Position numbers and translations under genes: made by a program. Below the pieces are notes generated by a model. That model was not told where the DNA came from. It worked only from the letters and a program-made list of their open reading frames with translations, and did no database searches. Shown piece by piece: positions 53,858 through 62,396 of a stretch of DNA of 64,000 nt. Source of the stretch: Treponema_I sp045597345 (lineage in GTDB: Bacteria; Spirochaetota; Spirochaetia; Treponematales; Treponemataceae); contig JAZLJW010000012.1 in NCBI GenBank assembly GCA_045597345.1, forward strand, positions 16,879-80,878, read 5' to 3'. How positions within the stretch are numbered: position 1 is the stretch's first letter; every line of letters begins with the position of its first letter.

Positions 53858-55615
53858 TCAGTCGCGATACAGATCACGTGCGGTATAGTGAGTATGCAGC
53901 AGGTGATGTGCTTTTTCGCTGTTTGGCTGACCAAAGTACTCATCGTAAATTTTGGTGATGAGTGGGTTTTCGTGTGAACGGCGGATTTCGTGGGTTGCAT
54001 CGTCAGTATAGAGTGCAGCTGCACGTTTAACGCGCAGATCATCACAGTGTCCGTATGGCTGACCACCACCGGTTACACAACCACCGCGGCAGGCCATAAC
54101 TTCGATAAAGTCGTAAGGACGTTCTTTACCTTCGGCAGCAGCCTGGCGGATTTCATTGATAACAGCTTCTACATTGCTCATCTGATGGATAACGCAAAGG
54201 CGAACTTTTGTTCCGTTCAGGTCAACTTCTGCCTTTTTAACGCCTTCCAGACCGCGTACTGCAGTGTAGTTTACGTCACCCAGTTCGTTGCCGGTTACCA
54301 GTTTGTAAGCGGTACGAACGGCTGCTTCCATTACACCACCGGTAGCACCGAAAATGGTACCTGCACCGGTATATGGTCCGATAGGATTATCAGCTTCACT
54401 GTCTTCCAGGTTAACAAAATCAATACCAGCCTGGCGGATAAGAGAAGCCAGTTCACGGGTAGTAATTACGGTATCAACGTCTGGTGCACCGCTTGATTTC
54501 ATGTCGTCGTTGCGGCGTGATTCGTACAGTTTTGCAGTACAAGGCATTACTGATACGTGGTAAATCTTTTCAGGAGCAAGACCGGCCTGTTCTGCCCAGT
54601 AAGTCTTGGTAACTGCACCCTGCATCTGCTGTGGTGATTTTGCAGAAGACAGGTTAGGCAGGAAGTCCTGATAGTATTTTTCAGCATAGTCTACCCAACC
54701 CGGACAGCAGCTGGTGAACATTGGCAGTGCACCACCTTTGGTCAGGCGGGTAACCAGTTCGGTACCTTCTTCCATGATGGTAAGGTCGGCAGCAAAGTTG
54801 GTGTCAAAAATGTATTTGAAACCAAGCATGCGGAGTGCAGTATAAATCTTACCGGTGGTAAGGGTTCCTGCCGGCATACCGAATTCTTCGCCCAGAGCTG
54901 CACGAACTGAAGGAGCGATTGATGCTACAGCGGTCAGTTCAGGATCAGCTGTTTTTTCGAAAATCTTTTCGATGGGGTTACGGGTAGTGATGGCACCGGT
55001 AGGACAGTGAGCAGCACACTGTCCGCAGCGGATACAAGGGCTGTGAGCCAGGTCAGAACCTGCAACAGGGCCGATAACAGTCTTGTCACCACGGTTGGTG
55101 TATTCCAGAGCCCATACGTTCTGCATCTGCTGACATGCTTCTACACAGCGGCCGCAGTTAATACACTTGTCGCGGTCAAATACGATTTCTTCGTAGCTGT
55201 CATCAACCTGCTGGTTCTTCAGAATCTGCTGGAAGCGTGGTGCTGAGCGGAGTCCAAAGTCCTGGGCCAGAGTCTGCAGTTCACACTGACCGCTTCTGTT
55301 ACACTGCAGACAATCCTGCGGGTGGTTTGAAAGAATCAGTTCAAGAACAGTGCGGCGTGCCTTGGTCAGTTCCAGGTCGCTGGTTACGATATTCATTCCC
55401 GGTGTACATTCGGTACAGCAGGCTCGTGCCATACGGGCGCGGCCAGTGCGTGGGTCTACGTTTTTAACAACACAGATACCGCATGAAGCCCATGCCGGTA
55501 AGTCATCGTTATAGCACAGAGTAGGAATTTTGATATTCATCTGCTGTGCGGCTTTAAGAATTGTGGTTCCTGGTTCAACAGAAACTGCTTTGCCATTGAT
55601 AGTAAGATCAATCAT
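53858..55615 (-). CDS. hydA: [FeFe] hydrogenase catalytic subunit (NADH/ferredoxin-linked type)
   Basis: The 585-residue protein begins with a [2Fe-2S] ferredoxin domain (CYNDDLPAWASCGIC). A His-ligated [4Fe-4S] site (HPQDCLQCNRSGQC) and two [4Fe-4S] clusters (CINCGRCVEAC, CIRCGQCAAHCP) follow. The H-cluster domain has TSCCPGW (Cys303), MPCTAK (Cys359) and MACRGGC (Cys509, Cys513). The C-terminal small-subunit region is present. It reduces protons or oxidises H2. With the NuoF- and NuoE-like subunits it forms a multimeric, probably electron-bifurcating enzyme. GAGGA lies before the ATG. Last gene of the operon. Confidence 0.97.
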   Translation of the reverse strand: MIDLTINGKAVSVEPGTTILKAAQQMNIKIPTLCYNDDLPAWASCGICVVKNVDPRTGRARMARACCTECTPGMNIVTSDLELTKARRTVLELILSNHPQDCLQCNRSGQCELQTLAQDFGLRSAPRFQQILKNQQVDDSYEEIVFDRDKCINCGRCVEACQQMQNVWALEYTNRGDKTVIGPVAGSDLAHSPCIRCGQCAAHCPTGAITTRNPIEKIFEKTADPELTAVASIAPSVRAALGEEFGMPAGTLTTGKIYTALRMLGFKYIFDTNFAADLTIMEEGTELVTRLTKGGALPMFTSCCPGWVDYAEKYYQDFLPNLSSAKSPQQMQGAVTKTYWAEQAGLAPEKIYHVSVMPCTAKLYESRRNDDMKSSGAPDVDTVITTRELASLIRQAGIDFVNLEDSEADNPIGPYTGAGTIFGATGGVMEAAVRTAYKLVTGNELGDVNYTAVRGLEGVKKAEVDLNGTKVRLCVIHQMSNVEAVINEIRQAAAEGKERPYDFIEVMACRGGCVTGGGQPYGHCDDLRVKRAAALYTDDATHEIRRSHENPLITKIYDEYFGQPNSEKAHHLLHTHYTARDLYRD

Positions 55616-55631
55616 CGTTTATTTCCTCTGC

Positions 55632-57413
55632 TTACTTCTTGATAATTGCGTTGAATTTACAAGTGCTCATACAAGCGCCACATTTCAAGCACTTAGCCTG
55701 ATCAATCTGGTGACGGCTCTTCTTTTCACCGGTAATACAGCTTGCAGGACACTGGCGTGCACACATACCACAGCCGATACATTTTTCGCTGATGTAATAA
55801 GAAACCAGTTTCTTACATTTACCGGAACGGCATTTTTTATCAACGATATGTTCAATGTATTCATCACGGAACTTGTTGATGGTAGAAAGTGTCGGGTTAG
55901 GAGCCGACTGACCGAGAGCACACAGTGAACAGTTTTTCATGGACTGACCGATGTCTTCCAGTTTCTGCAGGTCTTCCATTTCACCGTTACCGCGGGAAAT
56001 CTTATCCAGAATTGCATACATCTGGCGGGTACCGATGCGGCATGGTGAACATTTACCACAGCTTTCATCTACACAGAATTCTATGTAGAACTTGGCAACG
56101 TCTACTACACAGTCGTCTTCGTCCATAACGATCATACCACCTGAACCCATCATTGAACCAAGACGGGTAAGGGCACCAAAGTCGATTGGAGTATCCAGGT
56201 TTTCTTCAGTGATGATACCGCCTGATGGGCCACCAGTCTGTACACCTTTGAATTTCTTGCCGTTTTTGATACCGCCACCGATTTCGAAAATGATCTCGCG
56301 CAGGGTGGTTCCCATTGGAACTTCAACAAGACCAGAGTTTTCAACTTTACCGGTAAGGGCAAATACTTTGGTTCCTTTTGAGTCATCGGTACCGATAGAA
56401 GCAAACCATGCTGCACCTTTTGTCAGGATAACAGGGATGTTTGCCCAGGTTTCTACGTTGTTGATTACGGTTGGTTTACCCCACAGACCGCACTGAGCCG
56501 GGAACGGTGGTTTTGGAGTAGGCATACCGCGCTGACCTTCAATTGAGCGCAGAAGGGCTGTTTCTTCACCACAAACGAATGCACCGGCACCAAGACGGAT
56601 TTCAATATCAAAGTCAAATCCTGAACCAAGAATGTCTTTACCTAAGAGGCCTGCTTCGCGTGACTGCTGCATGGCAATCTTTAAGCGGTCTACAGCCAGC
56701 GGGTATTCTGCACGGATGTAGATGAAACCCTGATGAGCACCAATGGCTTTACCACAGATGGTCATTGCTTCAAGGATTGAGTGTGGGTCACCTTCAATGG
56801 TAGAACGGTCCATGTAGGCACCTGGGTCACCTTCGTCGGCGTTACATACTACGTATTTAACATCGCCTGCAGCTTTCAGACCTGCTTCCCACTTGAAACC
56901 GGTCGGGAAACCTGCACCACCACGTCCGCGGAGGCCGGAAGCCTTAACTTCATCAACAATCTGCTGAGGAGTCAGTTCAAACAGGGCACGTTCCAGTGCC
57001 AGGTATCCGTCACGGGCAATGTATTCATTGATGTTTTCAGGATTAATGAGACCACAGTTGCGCAGTACGATACGGCGCTGTTTTCCGTAGAACTGGATTT
57101 CCTGAACTTCATCTGTTGATTTTGCCTCTTTGTTGTACAGCAGGCGGTTAACTTCACGGCCTTTTACAACCTGTTCAGCAATAATATCTTTTGCGTCTTC
57201 CGGTTTAACTTCTACATAGAAAGAATCTTCCGGAAGAACTTTTACGATTGGTCCTTTTTCACAGAAACCGAAACAACCGGTTTTTACGATCTGTACTTTA
57301 TCTTCAACGCCAAAGTTTTTTGCTTCAGCCTGAAGGTTTTTGTAAATAAGGTCTGCGTTGCTGGATTCACATCCGGTACCACCGCAAACAAGAATGTAAT
57401 GGGTATATGCCAT
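55632..57413 (-). CDS. hydB: NuoF-like hydrogenase subunit, NADH and FMN binding
   Basis: A 593-residue HydB/NuoF subunit. The N-terminal thioredoxin-like [2Fe-2S] domain has CGGTGCESSNADL and KTGCFGFCEKGP. The NADH/FMN domain follows with RGRGGAGFPTGFKWE and GAGAFVCGEETALL, then a [4Fe-4S] site CGKCSPCRIGT and two C-terminal clusters (CIGCGMCARQCP, CLKCGACMSTC). It oxidises or reduces NAD(H) and links to HydA. AGGAG precedes the ATG; the spacing to hydA is 16 bp. Confidence 0.96.
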   Translation of the reverse strand: MAYTHYILVCGGTGCESSNADLIYKNLQAEAKNFGVEDKVQIVKTGCFGFCEKGPIVKVLPEDSFYVEVKPEDAKDIIAEQVVKGREVNRLLYNKEAKSTDEVQEIQFYGKQRRIVLRNCGLINPENINEYIARDGYLALERALFELTPQQIVDEVKASGLRGRGGAGFPTGFKWEAGLKAAGDVKYVVCNADEGDPGAYMDRSTIEGDPHSILEAMTICGKAIGAHQGFIYIRAEYPLAVDRLKIAMQQSREAGLLGKDILGSGFDFDIEIRLGAGAFVCGEETALLRSIEGQRGMPTPKPPFPAQCGLWGKPTVINNVETWANIPVILTKGAAWFASIGTDDSKGTKVFALTGKVENSGLVEVPMGTTLREIIFEIGGGIKNGKKFKGVQTGGPSGGIITEENLDTPIDFGALTRLGSMMGSGGMIVMDEDDCVVDVAKFYIEFCVDESCGKCSPCRIGTRQMYAILDKISRGNGEMEDLQKLEDIGQSMKNCSLCALGQSAPNPTLSTINKFRDEYIEHIVDKKCRSGKCKKLVSYYISEKCIGCGMCARQCPASCITGEKKSRHQIDQAKCLKCGACMSTCKFNAIIKK

Positions 57414-57428
57414 TTTAAACTCCTGATC

Positions 57429-57797
57429 TTATTTGTTGATTACGGCTGATGCAACAACCTTTTTCCCAACAAGATGTTCATCTACAATCTGCTTTGCAAC
57501 CTGTGGCGTAACGCGGCCGTACAGTGTTTTTGCACCGTCAGCAATTACTTCAACAGTAGGTTCACTGTCGCAGATTCCCATACAACCGGTCTGGCGTACG
57601 ATGGTGGTGGCTCCAAGACCTGCTTCATTAACAGCTTTAATAAAAGCATCAAGAGTATCTTTTGCACCGGCAGAGATACCGCAGGTTCCCATGCCGACAA
57701 CAATCTGTGCTGTTTTGCCTTCAGTTTCGCGCTTTGCCATCTCTGTTTTTCCATTTTCACGGATGGCACGCAGTTCTTCTAATGACAGTTTTGCCAT
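57429..57797 (-). CDS. Thioredoxin-like [2Fe-2S] ferredoxin of the hydrogenase operon
   Basis: The 122-residue protein carries the cysteines GMGTCGISAGAKDT and RQTGCMGICDSEP of a NuoE-like [2Fe-2S] site after a short helical N-terminus. Such small subunits accompany HydABC-type hydrogenases (HydD or HndB type). The start at 57797 (MAKLSLEELR) is preferred over 57833 because GGAG lies before it. It probably adds a [2Fe-2S] centre to the complex. It precedes hydB by 15 bp. Confidence 0.87.
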   Translation of the reverse strand: MAKLSLEELRAIRENGKTEMAKRETEGKTAQIVVGMGTCGISAGAKDTLDAFIKAVNEAGLGATTIVRQTGCMGICDSEPTVEVIADGAKTLYGRVTPQVAKQIVDEHLVGKKVVASAVINK

Positions 57798-57842
57798 TTT
57801 TTCTAAGTCTCCTTTTTTGTTGTGTTTTCCCATTCCTATGCG

Positions 57843-58373
57843 TTATTCACATTCCTGATTTCTTAAGAATGTCTCCAGCAGGGCTAAGCCCCCAGCAGTC
57901 TGTATGTCTCCAATTGCCTCTGCCAGCTGCACGTTAGTAAAAAAATATTCCTTACGAACGTTGTCTGCTTCTTTCATCCGGTGAACTGTCAGCAGCAACG
58001 ACTCTTTCCCGGAATGCTGAACAAGCAGATCTCTGAATAACAGCGGTACATCTCCTATGGGAGGTGTATCAATATGGGTCAGGTTGAACTCCATCTGTAC
58101 TGTGGTGCCATTTTCAGAAGAATCAATCTTCCAGCTGCCATCAGTCTGTTCCACAGTCTGTGCAAGAAAGGCAAGCCCCAATCCTGTAGTTCTGTGGGGG
58201 TGTTTCAACCCGTTGGTGTACAAAGGTTTGTATTCAAACCCCGGCCCGTTGTCACGGACATACACCACAGCAACTTTTTCATTTTCAACAAGCTCTACCT
58301 GAATCTCTGTTGCACCGGCTTCCATTGAGTTCTGCACAATGTCAGCTATCTGGTCACAAAGGGTGTAGTGCAT
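57843..58373 (-). CDS. HATPase-fold ATP-binding protein in the hydrogenase operon
   Basis: The 176-residue protein consists of a GHKL ATPase domain with N-box IVQNSMEAGAT, G1 box DNGPGF and G2 box TTGLGLAF, and a short C-terminal region. It has no H-box dimerisation domain, so it is not a complete histidine kinase. Similar stand-alone ATPases occur within hydrogenase operons of anaerobes, and may be regulatory like anti-sigma kinases. The partner is unknown. It starts 14 bp after the NuoE-like gene without a Shine-Dalgarno, suggesting translational coupling. Confidence 0.85.
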   Translation of the reverse strand: MHYTLCDQIADIVQNSMEAGATEIQVELVENEKVAVVYVRDNGPGFEYKPLYTNGLKHPHRTTGLGLAFLAQTVEQTDGSWKIDSSENGTTVQMEFNLTHIDTPPIGDVPLLFRDLLVQHSGKESLLLTVHRMKEADNVRKEYFFTNVQLAEAIGDIQTAGGLALLETFLRNQECE

Positions 58374-58387
58374 TACTGAATGCTATG

Positions 58388-58870
58388 TTATGCTTCCCGA
58401 TATTTATCGAGAATGCCTGAAATCTGTGTTTTGGTAAGTTTTCCGTATACGTCGCCGTTTACCGACATAACTGGTGCAAGACCACAGCAACCGATACAGC
58501 GTACTGGCTCTACTGAGAACAGACCATCTGCGGTAGAAATTGAGTCTGCAGAAACGCCGAGAATAGCGCGAGTTTCATCAATAAGATCCTGTCCGCCTTT
58601 AAGGTAACAGGCCGTACCAAGACAGATACTGATCTTGTTTTTACCCGGACGCTGGGTTTTGAAAAGGTGATAAAACGACATAACGCCGTATACACGTGCA
58701 AGCGGGCTGTTGGTGCGTTCTGCAACGGCAGCAGCAGCTTCCTTGGAAATGTATCCCTGTTCTTCCTGAACATGATGAAGAATCATAATCAGGTTACCTG
58801 GTTTGTTTTTCCATTCTTCGATGAATGCATCAAGTTCCTTAGAGAACCCTGCATCTACAGTTTTAGACAT
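58388..58870 (-). CDS. hydC: NuoE-like hydrogenase subunit
   Basis: A 160-residue NuoE/HydC subunit. The N-terminal helical bundle (HHVQEEQGYISKEAAAAVA, VYGVMSFYHLF) precedes the [2Fe-2S] thioredoxin-like domain with CLGTACYLKGG and VRCIGCCGLAP. It carries electrons between the HydB flavin and HydA. ATG 58870 with GGGGG 5 nt upstream is chosen over the in-frame TTG four codons earlier. First gene of the operon hydC-HATPase-ferredoxin-hydB-hydA. Confidence 0.95.
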   Translation of the reverse strand: MSKTVDAGFSKELDAFIEEWKNKPGNLIMILHHVQEEQGYISKEAAAAVAERTNSPLARVYGVMSFYHLFKTQRPGKNKISICLGTACYLKGGQDLIDETRAILGVSADSISTADGLFSVEPVRCIGCCGLAPVMSVNGDVYGKLTKTQISGILDKYREA

Positions 58871-58887
58871 ATAGACCCCCAAAGCCT

Positions 58888-58907
58888 ATCTATAAAATTA
58901 TATAGAT
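58888..58907 (-). promoter_or_regulatory. Hydrogenase operon -10 inside a palindrome (operator candidate)
   Basis: A perfect TATAAT on the minus strand (58902-58897) lies inside the inverted repeat ATCTATA/TATAGAT (7-bp arms, 6-bp centre). A regulator bound here would block the promoter. The leader of about 20 nt contains GGGGG. No clear -35 is present. Confidence 0.5.
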
Positions 58908-58951
58908 ATATTTTAAGTCCTAATACCTAATCGTGCAAATTTTTTTTGTAA

Positions 58952-58985
58952 GGAATCTCTAAAAAATATCGTTTTTAGAGATTCC
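58952..58985. repeat. Perfect 14-bp inverted repeat upstream of the hydrogenase operon
   Basis: GGAATCTCTAAAAA and TTTTTAGAGATTCC pair completely around a 6-nt centre. It lies 21 bp after the stop of the lipoprotein gene at 59007 and about 80 bp before the hydC start. It lacks a T-run on either strand, so it is not a typical terminator. Confidence 0.6.
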
Positions 58986-59006
58986 CAGGAAAGGTAAGTG
59001 ATGAGA

Positions 59007-59687
59007 TTACCATGAAACGGTAAGGATGACGGTATCCTGTAAGGTGAGTAGTTGAGCAACAGAGAAGCGATGGAGCAATGTGGTAGTGTTACTGGAAACA
59101 GATTGAACTGTTGTACCTTTTTTTATGGTTAACGTAGCTGGTGAAGGCGTAGAAAGTTCCAGTGTTAACTGGGATTTTTCAAGTTCAGAGGCTGTTTTTC
59201 CACCATACACAGAACTGATGAGAGAAACGTATTCTTCAGTAGTCATCTTTTCTCCAGTCAATACAGGTGCCATAAGAAGATCAAAGGTGGCTGCTGTATC
59301 TGCAGGCAGTAATGTCAGGATATTTTGCATAATGGCAGGTGAAAGAGAAAGTGAAATGCTTGATGCAGTAGTTGTAACAGGCAGTGGAAGTGTTACTGGT
59401 GAAATATGTGCTGTAGACAGCGAAAATTCATCATTGGTATTTATGGAGCATCTGAGTACTGAGATGCCATGATCATTCAGTGTGCTTTTAATTTCTTCAG
59501 GGGAGATTAGTTCGCGGGCGCCGGTTCCAGTAAATGAATACAGCAAGTCAGATAGTACCGGGGGAATTGCGCAATAAACCACCATAGTGGTGTCTTCAGA
59601 AGTATTGATTGTAGTAGTAATTTTAGGTGAACAACTGCAGAGTAGGATTACTGCAATAAAGAAAATGGAAAATGGATACTTTTTCAT
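59007..59687 (-). CDS. Lipoprotein, function unknown
   Basis: The signal peptide ends in the lipobox LLCSC (Cys19). The mature part is about 205 residues and very rich in Thr, Ser and Leu, with no motif I recognise. Segments such as PPVLSDLLYSFTGTG and LTLLPADTAATFDLLMAPVL suggest a mixed alpha/beta periplasmic domain. It begins 13 bp after the NlpC/P60 gene and is probably cotranscribed with it. No Shine-Dalgarno is clear. Confidence 0.72.
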   Translation of the reverse strand: MKKYPFSIFFIAVILLCSCSPKITTTINTSEDTTMVVYCAIPPVLSDLLYSFTGTGARELISPEEIKSTLNDHGISVLRCSINTNDEFSLSTAHISPVTLPLPVTTTASSISLSLSPAIMQNILTLLPADTAATFDLLMAPVLTGEKMTTEEYVSLISSVYGGKTASELEKSQLTLELSTPSPATLTIKKGTTVQSVSSNTTTLLHRFSVAQLLTLQDTVILTVSW

Positions 59688-59700
59688 ATTAGGGAAATAA

Positions 59701-60831
59701 TTAAGCCCGTGGAAGGGTTACACGAATACCGGTATTGATAGTAAATCCGGTTATGAATGAATCAAGTAAAGATAAAGCTGATCCGTCAATTTTGTTATAT
59801 ACGATGTAATTTGTGTCTGCGATGAAGTGAAGACCGGTCTTTCCTTTAAGGATGGAGGGAGTCTGTAAAGAAAGACCGATAATGCCTGGAAAGAATGAAG
59901 CTTTGCAGGCATCTGTAGAACCGGGTACAACGGCTTTACCCATGGAAATTACCGGCCCTATATAGAACCGGAGAAAATCACTGGTAGAAACCGTTGCTGT
60001 TATTGGAATCTGGAATACATGGGTCCGCGCATCATAGCGAAACCCTAATCCAACTCCTGGTTTTACTTTCCCAGTATCAAAAAGGGCTGTAACAGCACTG
60101 TCAAATCCGCGGGCATTCAGCATGATATCACTGCGGGTCATGAGACTGGTAGTTAATGATGCTGAAATATCAAAGCCGACAGATTCCATGAACTTTCTGG
60201 AAGAACCGGCTGAAACTCCTTTTTCGGCAGTGCTGTCATCAAGATCTGGCAGCTGTGCAAGAAATGAATTCTCTTCAAACAGGGCAAAAATATCAGGGTC
60301 ACTGTTTTCGGAATCAGAATCCAGATTCATGGAAACTTTGCTTAATCCACTGGGAACAAAACGTCCGACAGAGTGATAATGTTCCTTCCAGTATTTTTCA
60401 TCCAATGAAGAAATGATTACACCGGTACGGCTTCCATCGCTGGCACTGTGAATAAACTGTCCTTTACCGATGTACATGCCTACATGAGAAACCCGAAACC
60501 CTACCGTCTTGAAAAAAATCAAATCACCGGCTTCTTTTTCATTGTCTTTGATAACCTGGCATTTACTGTACATTTCCGCAACGGTGCGGGGAAATGATTT
60601 ACCGGTAGTATCTTGGATTACACGAACGATGAAACCTGAACAGTCCATGCCTTTTGAAGTTGTACCACCGGTGACATAGGGAGTTCCAAGATAGGTCTTT
60701 GCCTGAGCGACCATATTCAGACGCAGTTTCTTTGCCTTTTCTGGGGTCCATCCGGATGCAGCAGTAAGAGATGAAATACATAGAAGCAATGCAACCGGCA
60801 AAATCAATAGTTTAGCGAGTTTGTGTTTCAT
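59701..60831 (-). CDS. NlpC/P60 peptidoglycan hydrolase with beta-barrel-like C-terminal region
   Basis: After a signal peptide (ending near SLTAA), residues about 30-160 are an NlpC/P60 domain with the catalytic Cys in MDCSGFIVRV and His in RVSHVGMYIGKGQFIHSAS. It cuts bonds in peptide stems of the cell wall. A linker leads to about 190 residues of alternating hydrophobic and polar strands (VGLGFRYDARTHVFQIPITATVS, then TGIRVTLPRA at the end) resembling an outer-membrane barrel. ATG 60831 is supported by TTGATA-17 bp-TATAAT ending 7 nt before it; a longer frame crosses the promoter. Confidence 0.87.
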   Translation of the reverse strand: MKHKLAKLLILPVALLLCISSLTAASGWTPEKAKKLRLNMVAQAKTYLGTPYVTGGTTSKGMDCSGFIVRVIQDTTGKSFPRTVAEMYSKCQVIKDNEKEAGDLIFFKTVGFRVSHVGMYIGKGQFIHSASDGSRTGVIISSLDEKYWKEHYHSVGRFVPSGLSKVSMNLDSDSENSDPDIFALFEENSFLAQLPDLDDSTAEKGVSAGSSRKFMESVGFDISASLTTSLMTRSDIMLNARGFDSAVTALFDTGKVKPGVGLGFRYDARTHVFQIPITATVSTSDFLRFYIGPVISMGKAVVPGSTDACKASFFPGIIGLSLQTPSILKGKTGLHFIADTNYIVYNKIDGSALSLLDSFITGFTINTGIRVTLPRA

Positions 60832-60838
60832 GAAAGAT

Positions 60839-60867
60839 ATTATAGTTTGAAAAAAAAGTGATATCAA
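60839..60867 (-). promoter_or_regulatory. Promoter of the NlpC/P60 gene, predicts a leaderless mRNA
   Basis: On the minus strand TTGATA (60867-60862), a 17-bp spacer and TATAAT (60844-60839), then 7 nt to the ATG at 60831. There is no Shine-Dalgarno. Confidence 0.78.
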
Positions 60868-60921
60868 ATAAGTAGTAAAAAATGAGAAAGAATTGTTGTA
60901 AAGCATAAAAAGATACGGTGT

Positions 60922-60967
60922 CTGAAAAAATCCGCCACATCCTTCTGAAGTGTGGCGGATTTTTCAG
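60922..60967. terminator. Bidirectional-type terminator after tyrS
   Basis: TCCGCCACA pairs with TGTGGCGGA, extended by A and T runs and by CTG/CAG at the base. It ends tyrS on the minus strand; five T follow the stem. Confidence 0.93.
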
Positions 60968-60980
60968 AAACAAAACGGCA

Positions 60981-62213
60981 TCAGTTGAACTTGATGATGT
61001 AGTTCTTTTTCTTTCCGCGACGCAGAACGATCAGAGTTTCTTCCAGCGCTACGGCTTTTGTCAGGGCAAAGTTTTCGTCCTGAACCTTATCACCGTTAAT
61101 GGTAATGGAACCGGCAGTCAGGAATTCACGGCCTTCACGTTTGCTTGAAACGATTTTGTTGGCAACCATGGCATCCATGATGGTGGTACCTTCGTCAATC
61201 ATAACGGTAGGAACATCACGTAATCCTACTTCTACATCCTTCAGGCTTAAGCCTTTGATGTTTCCGCTGAACAGAGCCTGAGAAATCTGTACGGCCTTTT
61301 CGTATTCAGCTTCCCCGTGCAGGTCTTTGATGATTTCATGGGCCAGAGCTTTGTGGGCTTCGCGCAGTTCAGGATGTTCCTTGTTCTTTGCATCCAGTTC
61401 CATGATTTCTTCTGGAGTCAGGAAGGTAAAGATCTTCAGGTAGCTGGTAACCATGGAGTCATCAACGTTGATCAGGTACTGGTACAGTTCGTAGCTTGAA
61501 GTCTTGTTGATGTCCAGCCACAGAGCGTTACCGGCAGATTTACCGAACTTGTTGCCGTATTTATCCAGAACCAGCGGCATGGTAAAGCCGTATGCTTCTT
61601 TACCTTCAATTTTCTTGATCAGTTCCAGACCGGTAGTAATGTTACCCCACTGGTCGGCACCTTCGCACTGCAGGATACAGTTTTTGGTGCGGTACAGGTG
61701 CAGGAAGTCGTACCCCTGCAGCAGGGTATAGGAGAATTCTGCATAGGTAATACCGGTTTCAAGACGGCGGGCGATGATGTCTTTACCCAGCATGTAGCTT
61801 ACATTGATGTACTTACCGATATCCCGGAGGAATTCCAGGAAGGTGTAGTCTTTGGTCCAGTCGTAGTTGTTTACGATTTCGGCCTTTCCGTCAAAAATCC
61901 GGTCTACCTGGGCTTTGATTCCGGCCATGTTTTTATCCAGACGTTCCTTAGCCATGATCTCGCGTTCTGCAGTGGGGCGTGGGTCACCGATAAGACCGGT
62001 AGAACCACCAACCAGAAGGATCGGATGATGTCCGTATTTTGCAAAACGTTTTGCGGTAACCAGAGAAGAATAGTGACCAAGATGCAGGCTGTCTGCGGTA
62101 GGGTCAGTACCCCAGTAGAATGTTACTTTTTCGTTGTTCAGTTTATCTGCGATGTCTTCGCCGGCAACGTCTTTAATAAGTCCGCGCCATTCAAGTTCTT
62201 CATAAAAGGTCAT
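60981..62213 (-). CDS. tyrS: Tyrosine--tRNA ligase
   Basis: The 410-residue class I synthetase has the HIGH-type motif HLGHYSS, the tyrosine-pocket segment LQGYDFLHLYR with QCEGADQWGNI, and the KMSKS-type motif KFGKS. The C-terminal S4 RNA-binding domain (SSKREGREFLTAGSITINGDKV) follows. GGGGAG lies before the ATG. It charges tRNA-Tyr. Confidence 0.98.
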   Translation of the reverse strand: MTFYEELEWRGLIKDVAGEDIADKLNNEKVTFYWGTDPTADSLHLGHYSSLVTAKRFAKYGHHPILLVGGSTGLIGDPRPTAEREIMAKERLDKNMAGIKAQVDRIFDGKAEIVNNYDWTKDYTFLEFLRDIGKYINVSYMLGKDIIARRLETGITYAEFSYTLLQGYDFLHLYRTKNCILQCEGADQWGNITTGLELIKKIEGKEAYGFTMPLVLDKYGNKFGKSAGNALWLDINKTSSYELYQYLINVDDSMVTSYLKIFTFLTPEEIMELDAKNKEHPELREAHKALAHEIIKDLHGEAEYEKAVQISQALFSGNIKGLSLKDVEVGLRDVPTVMIDEGTTIMDAMVANKIVSSKREGREFLTAGSITINGDKVQDENFALTKAVALEETLIVLRRGKKKNYIIKFN

Positions 62214-62351
62214 GAGATACTCCCCGGTTTTGTATTAAAAATATGCAAAAGTGTAGCATTTTTATACAAAGTTGAGCAATGAGCATGTATATTTACGCGC
62301 CGTGTACTATAATTAGATAAGAGTATTTTTGTGGGATTGTCCGGGAAATTC

Positions 62352-62378
62352 TGTCATGCTGAACTTGATTCAGCATCT
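62352..62378 (+). repeat. 27-nt hairpin repeat (copy 2), left unit of an inverted pair
   Basis: TGTC, arms ATGCTGAA/TTCAGCAT around CTTGA, then CT. Its partner at 62397-62423 faces it across 18 bp. Confidence 0.78.
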
Positions 62379-62396
62379 GTAATTAGTGTGGTGTAG

